Part shown: in pieces, positions 10,497-20,598 of the stretch
How positions within the stretch are numbered: the first letter of the stretch is position 1
Layout: every line of letters begins with the position of its first letter
Source of the DNA: Vulcanisaeta distributa JCM 11217
GTDB taxonomy: Archaea; Thermoproteota; Thermoprotei; Thermoproteales; Thermocladiaceae
NCBI RefSeq assembly: GCF_001316005.1
Contig: NZ_BBBJ01000007.1
Coordinates: 98,392-162,391, forward strand
Direction of reading: 5' to 3'
Length of the DNA stretch: 64,000 bases
Made by a program: the position numbers and the translations under genes
Notes under the pieces: model-generated
Seen by the model: only the letters and a program-made list of their open reading frames with translations
The model's database searches: none
What the model was told of the DNA's origin: nothing

Positions 10497-11564
10497 TCAC
10501 GGCTTAAAACCACGTATTAATTGATACAGGTAGGATGGCGTTACAGGCGTTTTACCAAGCTTCACCTTAACGCCAGTTTTACTTCTCACGGCCTTCTCCA
10601 ATGCAAGGAATACTGATGCCAGGGCGCCGGTAGTTCCTGACTCCCCCCCAATGCCTCTAACACCACCAGGTAATGGTGATGGCGTATTTATTTCGTTTAT
10701 CGCGACCTTATAAGCGACATCTTCCGCACTTGGTAAACCATAATCCGCAAGCGAGGCATGCAATGGCGTACCATCCTCACTATAAAATGCTCCCTCCCAA
10801 AGGACTTGGGCAAGGCCTTGAAGCACGCCACCGTGAATTTGAGCCTCAACCTCCTCTTCAAGAAGTGGCTTGCCCACATTATGTACGGTGTAGTAATCAA
10901 TGACCCTTGCAACCAAGGTCTCTGGATCGAAGTCAACAACCGCAACATGGGCGCCCGGCGCAAATATTGCCATGCTAGGCTTATAGTCAACCTCCTCCTC
11001 AATAACCACACCCTTAGATCTTATTGCGTCGATCAATGATAAGCCCATCGATGAAAGCCTCGAGTTAACTCTCTCGGCTAATTCCGTAATCGCCGCTGCG
11101 ACTACCGTGGCGCTTCTGCTACCGAATGTACCAACACCATAGTTAAGAGTCTCAGTATCACCAGGCACAACCTCAATAAGCTCCTCAGGTAATCCGAAAA
11201 CCTCTGATACGTACTTCGTAAAGGCTGATACGTGGGCATGACCCTGCGGCCTAGAACCAATAATTAACCTCATCTTGCCGTTACCTATCACGGCCTTAAC
11301 ACCCTCACCACCGAGTGCGCTCACGTATAGCGCAAAAACAGCAATAGATACACCCTTATCCGAGTACTTACTCTTAAATTCGTAGTAACGCTTCGCCGCA
11401 TCCTCAAGTATTGATTGGTAATTGGCTGGGTCAATAACAAGGCCCAGTGGTGTCCTATAGGTTTCTCCATCCTTAATTATATTCCTCCTCCTAATCTCAA
11501 CAGGATCCATACCAAGTTCATCGGCTAAATCATCCATTAACGTCTCATGAATCAACGTAGCTTT
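10497..11564 (-). pseudogene. Molybdenum hydroxylase large subunit, C-terminal part (interrupted gene)
   Basis: C-terminal ~355 residues of a xanthine dehydrogenase/CO dehydrogenase-type molybdopterin subunit. It begins at KATLIHETLMDDLADELG, which corresponds to the family's second molybdopterin-binding region, and continues through EIRRRNI, SRPQGHAHVSAFTKYVSE, YGVGTFGSRSATVV and the active-site region RGIGGESGTTGA, whose Glu is the general base. In the normal motif a single Gly precedes ESG; a C7 run at 10643-10649 adds one. The part that should precede it (GGGFGGK and the RGAGRPE region, about 170 residues) is absent; instead an A+T-rich LAGLIDADG gene sits there, with the N-terminal part beyond it at 13054-13646. 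The gene cannot make a normal subunit. Confidence 0.85.
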
Positions 11565-11589
11565 AATAAATTGTTAAGACTACTTAAAG

Positions 11590-12990
11590 TCAATTCTTAA
11601 TTTTTACTTGACAAAGTAAATTAACTAAAGCTATAAAAGTAGGCAATGAATCTCTATTTATTACAAGTTCCTGTAACTTCTCGCCGATAATGTGTGTTTT
11701 TAAATAAACTTTAAATTTATTACTTATTTCAATCATTTCCTTTAGAAATAAGTTAAGCATGCGAGCTTTATCATGCGTATTAGCTACTAAACAGTAATAT
11801 CCTGATCTATGGTGCATTAACTTGAAGTTATATTTATTATATATTATCCATATCTCATGCGAATTATAATTATTAAATGCTATGTGAATTGTTTTACGTA
11901 CCCTATAATGATTAAGTATGGTAAATCTTACTCTTGGATCCTCAAGTTGAGAAACAAAATTAAGTAGATCCCATGCAAATTTATAAGTACTATCTTTAGT
12001 AAGCCATATAGCATTAGCACTTCTTTTAAAATTAAAATCCATTAATGTATATCCTATATGTTTAAGTGTGTCGGCAAGTAATTTAGTACCGAGTTGCCCA
12101 TCAACAATAATACTCATTGTAAAACCAGTGCGACGTTTATTACTATCTATGAATCCATCTCCGAGGTAAAACCCGGTCAAAGTTGCCATTAAGTTTACGT
12201 CTAATTTACCGTTAAGCCACGTCTTGAGTGCATCAAGTTTATTTTTAAAATTAAAACCTATTAATGAGTTGTTAAAGTAAGTCTCGATAGAAATACCTAA
12301 TTTACCATCATTAGTAACAGATAATCTATTTAATGAAAGACGCAATAAAATTCTACTAATATTCTTGCTCTGTGCAATAGCTTTAATTAATGCAGCAGTT
12401 AATACGTGTATTTCAATCTCGTTGTTAGTGATCACAAAGTTACTACCATATCTACCTCCATCACTTGAAAGTAAACCAAGTAATATATCCTTAGCAATGT
12501 TATAATCAAGGTGTATTTGATCCTTGATTTCTACATTAATTGATATTCTCGATAATTCAAGTGCTATAGATACTGATGCATTCTTTGTTTTCTCTAACCT
12601 TATTAATACTTTCAGATCCTTTAATTTTTTGTTTTCCACGAACCTTATATAGAATGATTTTCTTCCTAACCTAATAAAATTTTGCGGATCTATCTTATAG
12701 TTGTTATTCATTAACGCCTTCTTAACTTCCGGTAACCACGTATTATATGTATATCCTATAATTATGTTCTTAATTTTAACAAGAAAATCGTAATAATCAA
12801 GAAGACTATTAATTGTAAGCACTTTATTTGGCGCAAGCATCATTAATTGTTCGTACGGATTTGTATTCGGTAAATTAATATATTGCGAGTTATTAAGTAC
12901 TGCATCAATTCGCCTTATTAACGTGTTAATGGCATACTTAATTACATCTTCTTCTGATAAGCCTTCATACCATATTTTCTTAGTCATCAA
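11590..12990 (-). CDS. LAGLIDADG-type endonuclease-like protein inserted in a Mo-hydroxylase gene
   Basis: A 466-residue basic protein with two LAGLIDADG-like motifs, LLGLLSSDGGRYGS (about residues 168-181) and LTGFYLGDGFIDSNKR (about 273-288), each with the acidic residue expected to bind the metal. The second is followed by TLKHIGYTLMDFNFKRS, typical of the DNA-contacting fold. The gene is much richer in A+T than its surroundings and holds no long G runs. It is not an intein: it has its own start, there is no Cys/Ser start or terminal His-Asn, and no frame connects it to the flanking pieces. It lies between two pieces of one molybdenum-hydroxylase gene in the same orientation. The family name rests on the motifs; target site unknown. 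Confidence 0.7.
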   Translation of the reverse strand: MMTKKIWYEGLSEEDVIKYAINTLIRRIDAVLNNSQYINLPNTNPYEQLMMLAPNKVLTINSLLDYYDFLVKIKNIIIGYTYNTWLPEVKKALMNNNYKIDPQNFIRLGRKSFYIRFVENKKLKDLKVLIRLEKTKNASVSIALELSRISINVEIKDQIHLDYNIAKDILLGLLSSDGGRYGSNFVITNNEIEIHVLTAALIKAIAQSKNISRILLRLSLNRLSVTNDGKLGISIETYFNNSLIGFNFKNKLDALKTWLNGKLDVNLMATLTGFYLGDGFIDSNKRRTGFTMSIIVDGQLGTKLLADTLKHIGYTLMDFNFKRSANAIWLTKDSTYKFAWDLLNFVSQLEDPRVRFTILNHYRVRKTIHIAFNNYNSHEIWIIYNKYNFKLMHHRSGYYCLVANTHDKARMLNLFLKEMIEISNKFKVYLKTHIIGEKLQELVINRDSLPTFIALVNLLCQVKIKN

Positions 12991-13053
12991 AAATATTTCT
13001 CATAAAAACTTATAACACACTGAAGCATATCGTTAATAGTCACGAACATCTTA

Positions 13054-13646
13054 CTAATTTACCTTAAACATTATAAAGAGTTTGTCATTGTCGTAATAAA
13101 CAATACAGCCTTGGGTTCCATTGGATTGGCGACCAGCCTTGCCTGTTCAATCTCCCTCTCAACAACTACGTCTGCCTCCTTTAATGCATTAATGTCGCCA
13201 CCCTCTAATGTGGTGTCTAGGGATATATTCGTGCCTATTTCAGGGTGTATTATCTCCTCGTTTTTCAATGCCTCATCTATTGTAATTATGGGTTTTAATG
13301 GTTCATACTCAATTGATACCTCATCAGCGATATCCTCAAGTGAGTACCTGGACTCGGTTATAACCGCCGCCACTGGCTGACCAACGAAGTTTACGGTATT
13401 TGCGGGTAACACGGGCATCCTAACAATCTTTGCGTTTGGCACAGTCATCGCCGGCATTAGTAAATTGCCTATGGTCTTTGCCGTGAGAAATAGCAGGGCT
13501 TTAGTACCTGGTTCCTCTATTTTCAATATCCTGGCCCTCGCATATGGTGATCTAATTACGTGGAGATAAGCCATATTGTTAAGCTTTATATCATCTAAGT
13601 ACGTGGAATTACCAAGCACGATATCCAGGTGTTCCTTAATTGGCAC
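13054..13646 (-). pseudogene. Molybdenum hydroxylase large subunit, N-terminal part (interrupted gene)
   Basis: N-terminal ~195 residues of the subunit whose remainder is at 10497-11564. Family landmarks: AYLHVIRSPYARARIL, FVGQPVAAVITESRY, IEYEPLKPIITIDEA and ANPMEPKAV. After MEPKAV the frame shifts: the open frame ends LFITTMTNSL, while the neighbouring frame gives the expected VYYDNDKLFIMFK before a stop at 13054, so one G is probably missing near 13100. Coding similarity then stops and the sequence turns A+T-rich. GTG at 13646 is the start. Confidence 0.83.
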
Positions 13647-13719
13647 GGCCTTGCATTATAACGATTGCTTTTAAGATTTGTCATGCGTTTTTCTTTCTTT
13701 AATTCATAAAGAATAGAAA

Positions 13720-13730
13720 GATTTTTAATC
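13720..13730 (+). promoter_or_regulatory. TATA box
   Basis: The stretch gatttttaatc is centred 27 bases before the ATG at 13752 and sets a leaderless start for the roadblock-domain gene. Confidence 0.55.
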
Positions 13731-13751
13731 AAAAACACTGTAAATTTAACG

Positions 13752-14132
13752 ATGGAATCTAGCGTGGGTAAGGAGGTCGTGGATACCCTGGAGGAATTCA
13801 TGAGTAGGGTTTTCCCTGATGTTATTGGTGCCCTTGTGGTTAGGCGTGATGGATTGCCTGTGGCCTTTAAGGTTAGTAATGAATTCAATGCCAAGGTTGT
13901 GAGTGCCATGGTCGCGATCGCAAGGAGCACGATCGATAGACTTGGTGCTGAGTTAAGCCTTGGTGAACCAACAATAAGTATTGTGCAGTATACAAAGGAT
14001 ACATTATTAATCGCACCATTAAGTAAGGACTTAATCCTAACTGCAATAGCAAAGCCCGAGCCAAACCTTGGATTAATACTACTTGAGATAGAAAAGCTAA
14101 GAGACAAATTAATGAAGATACTTGTTGAATAG
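13752..14132 (+). CDS. Roadblock/LC7 domain protein
   Basis: A 126-residue single-domain protein with the roadblock/LC7 fold: N-terminal helix MESSVGKEVVDTLEEFMSRV, the strand pair DVIGALVVRRDGLPVAF, a second helix SAMVAIARSTIDRLGAELS, and strands ISIVQYTKDTLLIAPLS and LILTAIAKPEPNLGLILLEI. Archaeal and bacterial members work as regulators of small GTPases such as MglA; no GTPase gene is adjacent, although the protein at 46554-47180 has a GTPase-like look. Preceded by a TATA box. Confidence 0.85.
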   Translation: MESSVGKEVVDTLEEFMSRVFPDVIGALVVRRDGLPVAFKVSNEFNAKVVSAMVAIARSTIDRLGAELSLGEPTISIVQYTKDTLLIAPLSKDLILTAIAKPEPNLGLILLEIEKLRDKLMKILVE

Positions 14133-14164
14133 GATACGCAATAAAATAATTTAAATCGTGCTTA

Positions 14165-15603
14165 TTACCGTGAGAATATACCCACCCTACCCTCAATGAC
14201 CATCTGCTCTATCTGCGATGGTGTTAAGCCCTTTGTTTCAGGCATGAATAAGTACGACCAAAGAGCCACAAATAATATCGCACCACCAAGTAGTATAAAT
14301 GCACCGTCATAGCCAATTTGATGTATCAGTATGGGCATGTAGAAGGAGGCAAAGGCTGCGCCAAACCTGGAGAACATTGCAGCAATACCTTGCCCGGTAG
14401 CTCTAATCCTAGTGGGCCAAATTTCGGCCATGGCAACGGTCCAGGGGGGCCAGGGCCGAAGTTCATGAAGTAGTAGTAAATTGTGAATAGTGCCATGACA
14501 AGCGGAAACGCTAAGGAAGTTGAGAATAGTTTCATCTCATACAGTGCTAACCCAACGAACATATCAATACCCATTATTGTGGATCCAAGTATTGTCACAA
14601 ACCTCCTGCCAAGCACGTCATAGGTGGCTGCCGTTGTGTAATAACCAAGCAATGCGATTGCCCAGTAAAGTGCTGAGGCTAGGAAGGACATTTGAGGCGT
14701 TGTTACCCCAAGTCCCTTAGTTATGTATGGTGTGTACATGTTCGAGCCGTAGAATGCTATGTCTGCCACGGGCCACCAAACCCATAGGAATATCGTTGTT
14801 ATCCACATCTTACCTGCGAATAAATCCTTAATTGATGGTTTCTTGGCGATACCTGAGTCGAAACTCGCCTCCTTACCACCGGTCATCTTTCTAATGACAT
14901 CAGTCGACCTCTCCTTAACCTTCCTGCCCAGTTGCTCCTGTAGCGCGGCCCATCTTGGTGATTCGAGAATACCCATCCTAAGTAAGATAATGACTAAGCC
15001 CCCCCAAATGGCCTCACTACCGAGCATGAATCTCCAGGTAAAATCAGGGTTTGTGTTACCCCCCCATGCAACCGCCATACCATATGCAGATAGGAAACCA
15101 ACGACAGAGCCAATACCCCAGAAACTATTCATTGATGCCAGCGCGAAGCCCCCCCTGCGCTTCGCTGGTGCGTACTCAGCAACCATCGTTGGTGATAGGG
15201 AGTAATCACCGCCAATGCCTATGCCGAGCAGGAACCTTACGATAAATAATTCCCAGAAATTCGTTACAAAGGCCGATAGGGCTCCAAAAATCACGAAGAA
15301 CACTAGGTCGTATATGTAGAGAAGTCGCCTACCCATTCTATCAGCAATTGGCCCGAAAATAACGGCGCCCAGGGCAACTCCTATGAAGGCTGATGCAGCT
15401 AATAAGCCTGTCTCAACCGGTGTTAATTTCCATAGTGGCATTAGGTAAATTAGCGCTGCGCCTATGATTAACGTGTCGTAGGCGTCAACGAACTGCCCCC
15501 CCATGGATGCTGTGAACCAAGCAAGCCAGAAGTACCTCCCAAGCTTCCTTAGGGGGGGTAGGTCGTCAAAGTTTATGTTGTTACCTTCAATACCATTGCC
15601 CAT
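14165..15603 (-). CDS. MFS transporter, sugar/organic-acid type (frame broken near 14446)
   Basis: About 478 residues when joined, with 12 membrane helices. The family motifs are GPIADRMGRRLLYIYDLVFF between helices 2 and 3, GIGIGGDYSLSPTMVAEYAPAKRRG near helix 4, and, after the break, MAEIWPTRIRATGQGIAAMF. The middle loop (about 225-255) is long and charged. The break falls in a G6 run (plus strand 14444-14449); four or seven bases restore GPGPWTVAMAEIW. Six G/C7 runs lie in this gene, each able to add one Gly or Pro. Members of this branch carry organic acids or phosphate; the substrate cannot be told. TATA box 25 bases before ATG 15603. Confidence 0.88.
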
Positions 15604-15622
15604 TACGGCTTTACTATTAACA

Positions 15623-15633
15623 CTTATTAATAT
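15623..15633 (-). promoter_or_regulatory. TATA box
   Basis: Read on the minus strand, atattaataag is centred about 25 bases before the ATG at 15603 of the MFS gene. Confidence 0.5.
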
Positions 15634-15692
15634 GCATTACCTACGTGCACCTAAGCAATTGCAATAACTCAGATAATGAATGAATCACAAAA

Positions 15693-16376
15693 TCAGCTTA
15701 AATCGCCATGCCCATGAACTCCAGTATCTATAATATTATAATACCTATCAATAATCCCAGCATACATACCTGCCGCCTTTGCCCCCCCAGGTACATCAGT
15801 ACTGATTCTATCACCAATATAAATGACCTCATCACCCCCCCGCATATTGAGGATCTGTAAAGCCCTAGTGAACGGCTCAGGGTGGGGTTTAACGTGTTTT
15901 GTATCGTCTCCTGCAACCACTATTACATCGAATAGGTAGCCGACACCGTCACTACGTATTCTGTCTCTCTTAAGCCCTGGTTCGCCATCCGTATTCGTAA
16001 CTATACCAAGTTTAAGGCCACACCTTCTTAACTCATTTAGGGTGGGTATGACGTCAGGAAACAACCTACTTTTTAAACGCCATGAATCCCAATAAGCTCT
16101 AACAAGTCTATTAACCTCATCAATACCTATCTCAATGCCCAATGCCTTAGCTACCTCCTTAAACCAAACCCTCCTGTCGAATTGACCAATGGACTCCATC
16201 CATGTCTCAACATCCTTAATTATCCTGAGTATGTGTTCCTGACTTAAATCAGTAATTAATGATAATTCCTTAGCAATAACATGCCTCGCGTAATTTCTTG
16301 CATCGCTTACGTCCATTATCGTATCGTCATAATCAAACAGAACTGCTTTCGCATTAATCTTCTCATTAGGCGCCAT
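15693..16376 (-). CDS. HAD-superfamily hydrolase
   Basis: A 227-residue phosphatase-like protein. Motif I is LFDYDDTIMD (nucleophile and acid/base Asp), motif II is LGIVTNTDGEP, motif III lysine is in DDTKHVKPHPEPF, and motif IV is VIYIGDRISTDVPG. The helical cap lies between about residues 20 and 95. Substrate unknown; related proteins act on small phosphorylated metabolites. Two C7 runs (15782 and 15835) add probable extra glycines in RGGDEV and PGGAKAAGM. The start overlaps the stop of the DUF47 gene, so these two genes form one operon. Confidence 0.88.
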   Translation of the reverse strand: MAPNEKINAKAVLFDYDDTIMDVSDARNYARHVIAKELSLITDLSQEHILRIIKDVETWMESIGQFDRRVWFKEVAKALGIEIGIDEVNRLVRAYWDSWRLKSRLFPDVIPTLNELRRCGLKLGIVTNTDGEPGLKRDRIRSDGVGYLFDVIVVAGDDTKHVKPHPEPFTRALQILNMRGGDEVIYIGDRISTDVPGGAKAAGMYAGIIDRYYNIIDTGVHGHGDLS

Positions 16377-17081
16377 ACGTACTAACTAATGTCAATATCA
16401 TATAGGCTATATCCTTTATTGAGTCTAGTACATCATCAATACCGAATATTAGGCTCATACTACTCATGAACTCCACGTAGGTTAACTCCTTGGCGCTTGA
16501 GTATAGTTTATCCAGGCTGAATCCTTTATATCATCAACCTCCTCCTCGAGCTTCTGTATTCCCATAACCATGACCCTAATATCACTAAAGCTCTTCTTAT
16601 CTAGGTTATTGATGATCTCCAGGAGCATTTTGAGGGCTTCCTTACCAATTCTAAGCATCTCCAGAAATTCCTCGCTAAGGAACTTCCTAACAGGCTCGGT
16701 ATTGCATAGATAGTATGTACGCCTTAACTCCCTAGACAGTACGTGAATTCCGTCGAGTATGTCATCCGACTTATTGAGTATGGTATCCATAATTGAAGCC
16801 GTGGTTATTGGCACCGCGCCCTTAAGCACAGAATCATTTATCTGCCTAACGATTTCATCACCCTCACGCTCAAGCGCGGCTATCTCCCTCATACCCTCAG
16901 AGACCTTGGTTTTACTAACGTTGTTATCCTCAACGGCGCTTAGCACCATCTCCTCAAGTATTGATATGGCCTTTTGACTAAGCTCGATATGAGCCACTAA
17001 CTTACTTAGAAATTCCCTCTCCCCCCCTACGTACAGTGGCGACAATATCCTTCCCCAGAAATCCTTTATAAACCGAGACAT
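16366..17081 (-). CDS. PhoU-like DUF47 protein (frame broken near 16520)
   Basis: An all-helical protein of the UPF0111/DUF47 (PhoU-like) family: EREFLSKLVAHIELSQKAIS, REIAALEREGDEIVRQIND, TASIMDTILNKSDDILDGIH and a final helical hairpin. Family members pair with phosphate or other inorganic-ion transporters and often regulate them. The open frame ends early in SAWINYTQAPRS; one extra C near 16520 restores KDSALDKLYSSAKELTYVEF and carries the protein on to a stop at 16366, inside the start of the HAD gene. A C7 run at 17021-17027 adds a probable extra Gly in YVGGEREF. Confidence 0.82.
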
Positions 17082-17194
17082 TACCTAAAGCGAAAAATAT
17101 GACTAAAGAGTTATATATAAACCAATTCCCTAATTACTGCATGTATGATGAGGATGAACCCAGAAGATCGATGATGCTTGAACGCCGCTACTGA

Positions 17195-17644
17195 TCACGC
17201 CCTGGTAATCACGAGGTAGAATTTACCAATTTGCTTACATATTGCCGGTACCTGACCAATTCGAAGTGCCACTATGCATGGTTCGCCACCGCCAATCTTG
17301 GTGCTTATGTCGAGTAAGTACTTATCATCAACCTTTGCCTTACTAAAACCACTACTTACTGGGTACACGGCTAGGAAATCATGACCCATGTACTTAAACT
17401 GCATTTCCATACCGTAAACCTCGTAATAATGACTTTCCGATGAACCCATTTCCCTAACTCTTAACCTAATCGTTACGGGATTTCCCTGAGTATCCGTTGT
17501 TTTATAAATGACGTACGAACCATCCCTCTCAAACATTGCCCAATCCCTACCGGCTAAGTATATTATTGCGTGTATATTAACGGGTACAGTTACAACCCTA
17601 GTTACCGTGTATATTGCTTGAACAACGTCGTTAAGACTAAGCAT
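17195..17644 (-). CDS. Unknown protein, about 149 residues
   Basis: The frame can start at 17659 (MGGVFMLSL), but the first residues come from a C8 run and MLSLNDVVQAIYTV at 17644 is the more natural start. The protein is a mix of strands and helices (AIIYLAGRDWAMFERDGSYVI, FKYMGHDFLAVYPV) without membrane segments or a known motif. It lies between the DUF47 operon and the TIP49 gene. Function unknown. Confidence 0.6.
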   Translation of the reverse strand: MLSLNDVVQAIYTVTRVVTVPVNIHAIIYLAGRDWAMFERDGSYVIYKTTDTQGNPVTIRLRVREMGSSESHYYEVYGMEMQFKYMGHDFLAVYPVSSGFSKAKVDDKYLLDISTKIGGGEPCIVALRIGQVPAICKQIGKFYLVITRA

Positions 17645-17715
17645 GAATACCCCCCCCATAACCGGCTTTGCCTATTGCCTTTTTAACCTTAACTTTTCTT
17701 TAGGTGTAGAAGGTC

Positions 17716-19077
17716 TCAACGCAGGAAGTAATTCTCATACTCCTTAACGTACTGCACACTCTCCTTAACACTGAGGAATAATTTCTTAACGTACTCAACG
17801 TCCTCTTTAGTGATCTCGTTATGACCAGCCTCCTGAGCCCTTAATTGAGCAGGTGCCAATAACTGAATGGCATACCTGAGACTCTCCTCGGTGCCTATCT
17901 TAGTCAACTCCTCAAGCGCGTCATTGGATAACGAAACCTTCTCCTCCTTAGCCCTGATCTTTATTATCTCCCTAACCTCATCAGCCGTGTAAGGCTTCGT
18001 CCTGATTATAATGAGCCTGTCAAGCATGTCCAGTGGAACGCCATGAGGTGACTCGACATCCGTGCCTCTAATCTTCGTTATACCCCCCCTATTGGTGGCT
18101 AGGATGAGTATTGGACTTAACTCACTCTCCATAGCCCTGCTCAGGTACGCCCATGTCTCGATATCGAGCATGTGGACATCATCGATAAACAATACACCAG
18201 GTACAAGCTCACCCTTGCCATCATTTATTAGCTTCATCACGAACTCATCAACGGCCTTCCTAACCTCATTTGGAATTTCCCGCTCCTCAGCTGCGAAGCC
18301 AAATATCATGGCGCTGAGCAATCCCTGCTGCCTAGCCTGGTATATGTCCAGGTCATTGAGTGTGAAGAACCTCGTTATCTCCTTTTCTTTATAGACAGGT
18401 CCCTTTGGAACCTCTATCTTCTTCTTAACGTAAATATCATATGTTTCACCACCCTCACCCTTACCCTGAACAAACACCCTACCAGTCTCCTCATCAATCC
18501 AAATAACATCACCCTCCTCAACGCCAAGCTCAATTAATTGCTCAGCGATCTCCGCGGGGGGGACCCTAAGTCTCTTTTCCTCGTCCTTCGTGGCCAGGGT
18601 TATGGTGGCACTCCTGGGTATTTGGGCGTATGGATTGTATGGGTGCCTACCATATTGAATGTCAAGGCTCTTAACAACACCCTCATACACCCTACGCCAC
18701 TCCCTAATCCTAACACCAATGGCGCTCCTAAGGGCCCTCGTCAGGAATTCCGTCTTCTTAACCTCCATACTATAGACCTCAGCAGCGCTTATCTGCACAA
18801 ACGGCGTGTCAGGACCAAGCTCCCTGGCGATACCTATGGCGAGTGCCGTCTTACCAGTGCCAGGTGGGCCGACGATTAATACGCCCTTACCGCCAAATTT
18901 ACCAGCCCTAATCATCTTAACAACGTAGTAGGCGGCTTCCCTAGCCTCGACCTGCCCAACAAAACCATCTGCCGAGAACTGCACCTTACCATCCCTAACA
19001 CCTAAACCCTTAATGTGGCTATGCAATCCAACCCTCTCAAAGGTTGGCTTCACCTCCTCGATCTTTATCTGGGACAT
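17716..19077 (-). CDS. TIP49/RuvB-like AAA+ ATPase
   Basis: An archaeal homologue of eukaryotic RuvBL1/2 (TIP49), a DNA-dependent AAA+ ATPase. Visible: the N-terminal SHIKGLGV, Walker A VGPPGTGKTALAIGIA, the OB-fold insertion between about residues 130 and 260, Walker B GVLFIDDVHMLDIET (the usual E of DEVH is D), sensor 1 ILATNRGGITKIRGT and the C-terminal helical domain. A C7 run at 18083 adds one Gly to the normally NRGI motif. The frame runs on to ATG 19140, but a TATA element at 19101-19110 fits only the start at 19077 (MSQIKIEEVKPTFERVG). Confidence 0.93.
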   Translation of the reverse strand: MSQIKIEEVKPTFERVGLHSHIKGLGVRDGKVQFSADGFVGQVEAREAAYYVVKMIRAGKFGGKGVLIVGPPGTGKTALAIGIARELGPDTPFVQISAAEVYSMEVKKTEFLTRALRSAIGVRIREWRRVYEGVVKSLDIQYGRHPYNPYAQIPRSATITLATKDEEKRLRVPPAEIAEQLIELGVEEGDVIWIDEETGRVFVQGKGEGGETYDIYVKKKIEVPKGPVYKEKEITRFFTLNDLDIYQARQQGLLSAMIFGFAAEEREIPNEVRKAVDEFVMKLINDGKGELVPGVLFIDDVHMLDIETWAYLSRAMESELSPILILATNRGGITKIRGTDVESPHGVPLDMLDRLIIIRTKPYTADEVREIIKIRAKEEKVSLSNDALEELTKIGTEESLRYAIQLLAPAQLRAQEAGHNEITKEDVEYVKKLFLSVKESVQYVKEYENYFLR

Positions 19078-19100
19078 AGCAATTAACGAAGTTAATACAG

Positions 19101-19110
19101 CCTTTAAACC
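19101..19110 (-). promoter_or_regulatory. TATA box deciding the TIP49 start
   Basis: ggtttaaagg on the minus strand is centred 28 bases before the ATG at 19077, inside the longer open frame; this argues against the longer protein. Confidence 0.6.
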
Positions 19111-19152
19111 TTTCAACGTAATGCCCATCAATAATGCCACGATGAATTATAT

Positions 19153-20453
19153 CTACTTATTTACACGTATTAATAGCGTCTCTTCGTTAATTGGGACGTG
19201 GACGTTATCAATACCGTACTTAGTCTTCAACCTCTCAAGAAATTGCAACGCCTTTATTGCCTCTGTATGCACGAGGAGAACCCTAGTATCTGGGCTGAAA
19301 TGATTAATGAATGCCTCTAATTCAGCCTTACCACTATGTGAGCTGAAGTCAAACCAATAGAGCCTAGCCTCGAGCACTATCTCAGCCTTATCAATGAATG
19401 TTCGTCCTCTCGTTAATAATTCAAAACCTGGAGTATCGGGTGCTTGATAACTCGGGAGTATCACGGCATTTCTCCTATCCTTACCCAACTTCTTCAAGTA
19501 GTAAACAGCGGCGCCTCCCTTTAGCATACCAGCTGGCGAAACTATTATCACGGGTTCCTTGGTTAACGACTTCCTCTGGTAGTCCGTGGTGACCTCGAGA
19601 CTACTCTCAACAGCCTTTAGATAAAGCTCAGGATTCGCCAAGTAATGCGGGTACTTAGCCACTATTTGATTGGCTACCCTGGCTAATCCATCAATTATTA
19701 TTGGGTAGTCAATGCCATTCTTATAAAGCGTTATTAATATTTCCTGGGCCCTACCAATCGTTAATACCGGTATTAACACAGAACCACCACTCTCGATAGT
19801 CTCCTTTATCACTCTAATGAATTCCTTCTCGACCTCCTCCCTAGACGGGTGCGTGTTGGTCACGTATGTACCCTCCATAATAACAACATCGACATCCTTA
19901 GGAACATTATTTATGTCAGCGCCACGGAGCAGGTTTGATGGTGATAAATTAAAGTCGCCCGTGAACAATATTCTGGCACCGTTTATTTCAAGTAATGTCA
20001 ACATACTGCCAGGTACGTGACCCGCATTTATTATGGTAGCCCTAACATCCTTTGAAATATCGACATCCTCGCCGTAGGTCACGGGTATTGCGTGGTCAAG
20101 CACAGCCTTGATCTCCTCATCCTCATAGGGCAGGTAATAACCACTTAGCTTAATGGCATCCTTAAACATGATGTCCGCAAGCTCAAGCGTCAATGGCGTG
20201 GCGTATACAGCGGTGGTGAACTAACGTATAGGCTCGGCAACGCACCACAGTGGTCTAAGTGGGCGTGACTTAGGAATACCGCCATTATGTCCCTGGGCCT
20301 AACATGGCCGGGCATTACGGGTCTATCATTTTCATCAAAATTAACGCCATAATCAAAGAGGAAACCCTTATCGGAATTGGCGTCCTTAACGAAAATAGCC
20401 ATTCTACCGACCTCACCTCCACCACCTAAAACCTTAATCATCAAGTCAGTCAT
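19153..20453 (-). CDS. Beta-CASP metallo-beta-lactamase ribonuclease, RNase J/aCPSF2 type (frame broken near 20205)
   Basis: Joined length about 432 residues. N-terminal part: KVLGGGGEVGRMAIFV, FDYGVNFDE and the metal motif FLSHAHLDHCGALPSLY. After the break: TLELADIMFKDAIKLS, the INAGHVPGSM and FTGDFNLSPSNLL metal ligands, then the beta-CASP domain with PVLTIGRAQEILITLY, VSPAGMLKGG and FSSHSGKAELEAFI. No KH domains, so it is the short archaeal RNase J/aCPSF2 type rather than FttA. One T near 20205 seems missing, which restores YVSFTTAVYATPLTLELAD. Role: 5'-3' exonuclease or endonuclease in RNA decay. Confidence 0.88.
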
Positions 20454-20598
20454 TTACTCATGTAGACGCCAAATAACCGGTTTATGTACTTTGTTATTGC
20501 GTTAAATCAAATTGAGGGATACTTAATTACTGCCATTAATGCCCAGGGACTCCTCAAATTCCTTCATGACCCTTACCTGCCAGGGCTTTAGGTCAACC

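Noticed and set aside
11590..12990. Intein in the molybdenum hydroxylase
   Set aside because: No splice-junction residues, its own start and stop, stops between it and the host pieces, and about 170 host residues missing.
19078..19140. Longer start for TIP49
   Set aside because: The promoter TATA box at 19101-19110 lies within it and the family starts near the shorter ATG.
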